Below, in pieces: positions 4,421 to 7,683 of a stretch of 7,683 bases of DNA (its first letter is position 1; each line of letters starts with the position of its first letter). A model generated the notes under the pieces. The model was not told the origin of the DNA and did no database searches. It worked only from the letters and a program-made list of their open reading frames with translations. Both the position numbers and the translations under genes were made by a program. This DNA is from Candidatus Helarchaeota archaeon (lineage in GTDB: Archaea; Asgardarchaeota; Lokiarchaeia; Helarchaeales; JABXJV01), in NCBI GenBank assembly GCA_013375355.1, contig JABXJV010000224.1, positions 1 through 7,683 on the forward strand. The letters are read 5' to 3'.

Positions 4421-5827
4421 GTGATAAGAATGACAGCAAATGAACAATTAATTAAAGAATTAAAGAATGTTATTCCCCCCGAATATGTTGCAACAGATAA
4501 AGAGATTTGTTTTGCTTATTCTATGGATTCTAGTCCCGTTCCTGGGCATATTCCAGATATGGTTATCCGTCCGGAAACAACCCAAGAAGTCTCAGAAGTT
4601 ATTAAATTGGCGAATAAATACAAAACACCAATTTACCCTCGTGGTGCAGCAGCATCACTAGTAATGATGGGCGTTCCATTACAACCTGGTGGCATTTCTC
4701 TTGACATGACAAGAATGAATAAAATTATGGAGATTGATGAAGATAGTATGAGTGTTACGGTTCAAACTGGAATAACATGGGGAGAAATGGAATATGAATT
4801 GAAAAAGAAAGGTTGGTATACAGGAATGGTAGGTCCTGGGCCAGGGTTATCCTCAACAATCGGTGGAGCAATTAGTGTCGCATCAGTTTATTACGGTTCT
4901 GCTAAATATGGAACTGCTTGTGATATTCTCCTCGGATTGGAAGTTGTTTTACCAACTGGTGAGGTCATTCGAACAGGTTCTGCCGCATTAGATACAGCAA
5001 AAAGACATACCCGATATGGTGTTGGATTAGATTCTACGGGGATTTTTTGTGGAGATCAAGGAATTATGGGTGTAAAGACCGAAGCCACTCTAAAATTATA
5101 TCCAGTACCAGTGGCAACAGGTTTTTTCGTTTATGGTTATAATGATGAAGATCCTCTTCTAAAAGCACTTCATAAAATGACTTCTTTGCATATCGCATCT
5201 GATATAGGTTATACCGATGGAGAGATAGGCTTGGATATGGGCGGAGGTCCAGAACGGTTTATGATTCATGGAAAAATAGAGGCACATAGTGAAAAAGAAT
5301 TAGAGGTTCAATTAGAGCTTTTTGATGAAATTGCAAATAAAACTAATGGGATTAAAAAGAAAGATTCTTTTGCTAGGATGATTTTTCATGATTCTATATA
5401 TATGGTTTTTCCAATGGCGGGAATGAGCGGAAATTTCGGTGCTTCTTGCAATAAAATGCCCATTTTTGAATCAAAAAAAGTCCATGATGTATTCATAAAA
5501 TATCGTGAAAAACATTTAGAAGAAATACAAAAACATAAGATAACTACAGTCTGGTATTCTTTTATCTCGGGTTCTACGATAGATATTTTACCCCAAATAC
5601 AAATTCCAGCACATGACCCAGAAGCTTTGAAATATGGTACTAAATTATGGAAAGATTTTATTAAAGAAGAATTAAAATATGGCACAATTCATTATTGGCT
5701 AGGAAAAGTGATTGGTGACCAGGTTGTTGAACATTATCGCCCAACTTATTTTAATTTCATTAAAAAATTAAAAAATACCCTTGATCCGAACGGAATTATT
5801 AATCCTGGGCTTTTAAAATTACCATGA
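4421..5827 (+). CDS. FAD-linked oxidase, GlcD/D-lactate dehydrogenase-like flavoprotein
   Basis: The frame opens with GTG at 4421, but that GTG is part of AGGTGAT, a near-perfect SD, and ATG at 4430 four bases later is the probable start (465 residues, used below). The N-terminal half is a PCMH-type FAD domain: VIRPETTQEVSEVIKLANKY (45-64), the FAD pyrophosphate loop YPRGAAAS (69-76), GPGPGLSSTIGGAIS (135-149) and CGDQGIMGVKTEATLKL (207-223). The end, LDPNGIINPG (451-460), is the normal GlcD finish. GlcD-type enzymes oxidise 2-hydroxyacids to 2-oxoacids at FAD. Here the usual HxGDGNxH and GEHG motifs of the C-terminal part are not found; their places seem taken by FISGSTIDIL (378-387) and GTIHYWLGK (418-426). 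The substrate is thus uncertain. No membrane span is seen. The following Fe-S gene starts 9 bases later and is the likely electron acceptor subunit. Confidence 0.9.
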   Translation: MIRMTANEQLIKELKNVIPPEYVATDKEICFAYSMDSSPVPGHIPDMVIRPETTQEVSEVIKLANKYKTPIYPRGAAASLVMMGVPLQPGGISLDMTRMNKIMEIDEDSMSVTVQTGITWGEMEYELKKKGWYTGMVGPGPGLSSTIGGAISVASVYYGSAKYGTACDILLGLEVVLPTGEVIRTGSAALDTAKRHTRYGVGLDSTGIFCGDQGIMGVKTEATLKLYPVPVATGFFVYGYNDEDPLLKALHKMTSLHIASDIGYTDGEIGLDMGGGPERFMIHGKIEAHSEKELEVQLELFDEIANKTNGIKKKDSFARMIFHDSIYMVFPMAGMSGNFGASCNKMPIFESKKVHDVFIKYREKHLEEIQKHKITTVWYSFISGSTIDILPQIQIPAHDPEALKYGTKLWKDFIKEELKYGTIHYWLGKVIGDQVVEHYRPTYFNFIKKLKNTLDPNGIINPGLLKLP

Positions 5828-5836
5828 GGTTTTGAT

Positions 5837-7000
5837 ATGGAGTTAGGAATAAAAAAGCACGTTGAAGATATTTACAAATGTACGCGATGTGGCTATTGTC
5901 GTGAGATGATAAGAGAAGAAGTTAATACATTTCGAATCTGCCCTATAAGAGAGAACACTCCGGGCTTTGAAGCATATACAGGTAAAGGCAAGATGCTGTT
6001 AATGAGAGGAGTTTTGGAGGGAACTCTTGAATTAACTCCTAAATTATCTGAAATAGTTTTTACTTGTACAACTTGTGCGAGCTGTAAGGCACATTGTCCT
6101 GTAGGCATTGATACAGTAGGAATTTTTGAAATATTTCGTGAAGATCTTATCCGTCAAGAATTAGGTCTGCCTTCTCATACTATGTTTGGAAAGTATGCTT
6201 TAGAGAAAATGAATCCATACAATGAACCTCATGAAGACCGAATGGCATGGTTACCCGAACCTATTGAATTCTCCAAACCAGCTGAAATTGCATTTTTTGT
6301 GGGATGTACTTCAGCATATAGGGAACAAGGTCTTGCATCCGCTACTTATAAAATATTAAAAAAATTGGGTGTTGATTTCACAATTCTTGGTCCTGACGAA
6401 TGGTGTTGTGGATCTCCTTTGTTTAGAACTGGACAATTAGATATTGCAAAACAAATAGCTCAACATAATATAGAAAAATTGAATGAATTGGGAGTAAAAC
6501 AAGTTGTTTTTTCATGTGCTGGTTGCTTTAGAACTTTTGCTATGGATTATAAAAAAGTAGGTAAATTAAAAGCTAAACCATTACATTTTACAAAATTTAT
6601 TTACAATCAGATTAAAGACGGAAAAATAAAGTTTAAAGAAAGCCCATTAAAAGTAACTTATCATGATCCTTGTCATACTACGAGATCTATGAAGAAAGCA
6701 GATTATAAATCACCTAGAAGGGTTTTGAATGCCTTACCTGGTGTTGAATTAGTTGAAATGCTAAGTACTAAAGAAGGTAGTATGTGTTGCGGAGCGGGTG
6801 GTGGTGTAAAATCGGCGTTTTCAGATATCGCCGTATCTGCGGCTGAAAAGCGAGTTCAGCAAGCAAAATCCACAGGCGCTACTCATTTAATAAGCACTTG
6901 TCCATTTTGCAGGAGAAATCTTATGGATGGAAATGAGAAGGGAAATTTAGGAATGAAGATAATGGATTTAACAGAACTTATTTTAGAAAGAATCGAATAA
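5837..7000 (+). CDS. Fe-S protein of the HdrD/GlcF type with two CCG domains
   Basis: 387 residues, a usual length for GlcF/HdrD-like subunits. The N-terminal half is ferredoxin-like. Cluster 1 ligands are C15, C18, C21 and, after 13 residues, C35-P; cluster 2 has the standard C77, C80, C83, C87-P spacing. Two complete CCG domains follow: C157-x32-C190-C191-x35-C227-x2-C230 and C279-x37-C317-C318-x36-C355-x2-C358. In HdrB, CCG cysteines hold non-cubane [4Fe-4S] clusters; in GlcF-type proteins they relay or use electrons. It should take electrons from the flavoprotein encoded just upstream and pass them to a quinone, thiol or ferredoxin-like acceptor, which cannot be named from sequence. There is no membrane span and no GlcE-type gene. 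The stop of the upstream gene overlaps an SD-like GAGG 12 bases before the ATG, so the two are translationally close. No cysteine is missing. Confidence 0.92.
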   Translation: MELGIKKHVEDIYKCTRCGYCREMIREEVNTFRICPIRENTPGFEAYTGKGKMLLMRGVLEGTLELTPKLSEIVFTCTTCASCKAHCPVGIDTVGIFEIFREDLIRQELGLPSHTMFGKYALEKMNPYNEPHEDRMAWLPEPIEFSKPAEIAFFVGCTSAYREQGLASATYKILKKLGVDFTILGPDEWCCGSPLFRTGQLDIAKQIAQHNIEKLNELGVKQVVFSCAGCFRTFAMDYKKVGKLKAKPLHFTKFIYNQIKDGKIKFKESPLKVTYHDPCHTTRSMKKADYKSPRRVLNALPGVELVEMLSTKEGSMCCGAGGGVKSAFSDIAVSAAEKRVQQAKSTGATHLISTCPFCRRNLMDGNEKGNLGMKIMDLTELILERIE

Positions 7001-7017
7001 AATATGAGTATAGACTA

Positions 7018-7257
7018 TTAATCCCTTGTGCCTCTAAAAATAGAATAAATGATACCAAAAACAATAACAACAATTGTAATTACCCAATCCCACACAGTGA
7101 TTGGATCAAATGTGTCCTTTCGCATAAATAAACGTATAAACCACTCCAATATATTTTTAAAGAAATTACCAATTGGATTTATGAATAAAATAATTAAAAA
7201 TATAGCTACCCCAATTATTCCTATAATAATCAGCTTTATGTAAGTATTATCATCCAT
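7018..7257 (-). CDS. Small two-helix membrane protein
   Basis: 79 residues. Hydrophobic spans lie at about 9-26 and 56-73, joined by an aromatic, amphipathic stretch (29-44, FFKNILEWFIRLFM) and a short charged loop (RKDTFDP). The C-terminus is basic (RGTRD). The pattern suggests a hairpin in the cytoplasmic membrane with an interfacial helix between the spans. I do not recognise the family. The ATG at 7257 has no SD, but ATTATAATTA lies about 20-29 bases upstream on the minus strand, so a leaderless mRNA is likely. A 64-codon frame on the other strand covers the same region; the hydrophobic periodicity favours the minus strand. It converges with the oxidase operon, 17 bases away, and is probably not part of it. 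Confidence 0.6.
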   Translation of the reverse strand: MDDNTYIKLIIIGIIGVAIFLIILFINPIGNFFKNILEWFIRLFMRKDTFDPITVWDWVITIVVIVFGIIYSIFRGTRD

Positions 7258-7277
7258 TTTTATTACTAGATCTTTTT

Positions 7278-7287
7278 AATTATAATA
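7278..7287 (-). promoter_or_regulatory. Possible TATA box of the small membrane protein gene
   Basis: ATTATAATTA on the minus strand, about 20-29 bases before the ATG at 7257 and with no SD between, is the layout of a leaderless archaeal gene. Confidence 0.35.
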
Positions 7288-7322
7288 CATTCAAATTAAG
7301 AAATAAAATTACTAGTCCAAAT

Positions 7323-7547
7323 TTAGGTATATTGACCCATATCTCTTGTTGGTTCCTTTGCAATTTCTTTTTGTAATTCTTTTTGTATTTCTATCGATCT
7401 TTTAATAATATGTTTAGGGTCCATCATCTCTTCAGTCTTCTTTTGTTGTTCTTCGATCATTTTATTGAGTTTTTCCATATTTTCATCAATTTTTTTCAAT
7501 ACTTCAATGATCATGTCCAATTTTTTTAATACTTGCTCATTTTCCAT
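7323..7547 (-). CDS. Short coiled-coil protein, 74 aa
   Basis: Residues 5-42 follow a clear heptad pattern (VLKKLDMIIEVLKKIDENME, then LNKMIEEQQKK), suggesting a dimer or trimer coil. After a DP break at 43-44, a second, shorter helix (IIKRSIEIQKELQKEIAK) follows, ending in TRDMGQYT. No enzymatic motif or membrane span is seen. The start is well supported: GAGGAG lies 9 bases before the ATG at 7547. The next gene on this strand, the two-helix membrane protein, starts 65 bases downstream with its own TATA-like box, so co-transcription is possible but not required. Family unknown to me; it may be an adaptor or a partner of one of its neighbours. Confidence 0.72.
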   Translation of the reverse strand: MENEQVLKKLDMIIEVLKKIDENMEKLNKMIEEQQKKTEEMMDPKHIIKRSIEIQKELQKEIAKEPTRDMGQYT

Positions 7548-7599
7548 TAAAATCTACTCCTCATATCACTATTCAAGTTATTATATTAAAATTAATATT

Positions 7600-7683
7600 T
7601 TAATCAAGAGATATAGATTTTATTGCTTTTTTGGTAAAATCTAACACGACTTCTCCTTCTGGTAGGAATAAATTAAAATTACC
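7600..7683 (-). CDS. Partial: C-terminal 27 codons of an unknown protein
   Basis: The minus strand is open from the right edge to a TAA at 7602-7600, encoding a plausible end (FLPEGEVVLDFTKKAIKSIS, then LD). The composition is protein-like and the following 52 bases hold the SD of the coiled-coil gene, so a gene end here fits the layout. Too short to identify; it could still be a chance open frame. Confidence 0.45.
   Translation of the reverse strand, partial: GNFNLFLPEGEVVLDFTKKAIKSISLD

Noticed and set aside
4467..4661. 64-codon plus-strand frame inside the oxidase gene
   Set aside because: Shadow frame; the overlapping frame carries the FAD-binding motifs.
5386..5685. 99-codon minus-strand frame
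   Set aside because: Antisense shadow of the oxidase gene, no SD and no recognisable domain.
5893..6108. 71-codon minus-strand frame
   Set aside because: Antisense shadow of the Fe-S protein gene across its conserved cysteine motifs.
7049..7243. 64-codon plus-strand frame
   Set aside because: Opposite strand of the two-helix membrane protein; lacks an SD and its hydrophobic pattern is poorer.

Overview
The window looks like chromosomal DNA from an archaeon, most probably an Asgard archaeon (Promethearchaeota, Lokiarchaeia-like). The case rests on four things: a gelsolin-like domain protein (genes of this type are known in Asgard genomes), a DUF2240 protein (an archaeal family), a tRNA whose introns form archaeal bulge-helix-bulge (BHB) motifs, and very A+T-rich spacers with TATA-like boxes. 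Some starts have Shine-Dalgarno (SD) sites and others look leaderless. I see no transposon, phage, CRISPR or plasmid gene. Lineage below Asgard is inference.

Left part (1-1181). A minus-strand pair encodes a gelsolin-like domain protein and, 17 bases downstream, the first 33 codons of a second protein. That second protein starts with the same kind of domain that ends the first. Upstream lies a tRNA-Gln(CUG) gene on the minus strand, carrying two small introns at non-canonical places, one in the D-loop and one in the T-loop. Removing both leaves a regular 76-nt tRNA with an encoded CCA. This is the most striking element of the window.

Middle (1182-4420). A 269-residue protein of unknown function (+) converges on a two-gene minus-strand unit: a HAD phosphatase related to phosphoserine phosphatase, then a DUF2240 protein with a tail that is half lysine and ends in a PCNA-binding-like (PIP-like) motif. 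Divergent from the phosphatase is a monocistronic, Ala/Lys/Glu-rich coiled-coil protein with two TATA-like boxes in front and a T8 terminator behind. It is followed by 320 bases with no gene.

Right part (4421-7683). A tight two-gene operon encodes an FAD-linked oxidase of the GlcD fold and an HdrD/GlcF-type iron-sulfur protein. Together they should form a 2-hydroxyacid-dehydrogenase-like redox enzyme passing electrons from flavin to [4Fe-4S] and CCG-type clusters. The flavoprotein lacks the usual GlcD substrate-side motifs, so its substrate may not be glycolate or lactate. Converging on the operon are a two-helix membrane protein, a short coiled-coil protein and the last 27 codons of another gene, all on the minus strand.

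No single new multi-gene system is evident. The strongest novelties are the two-intron tRNA-Gln with C33, the DUF2240 protein with a PIP-like tail, the gelsolin/partner-domain pair, and the flavoprotein with missing signature motifs.
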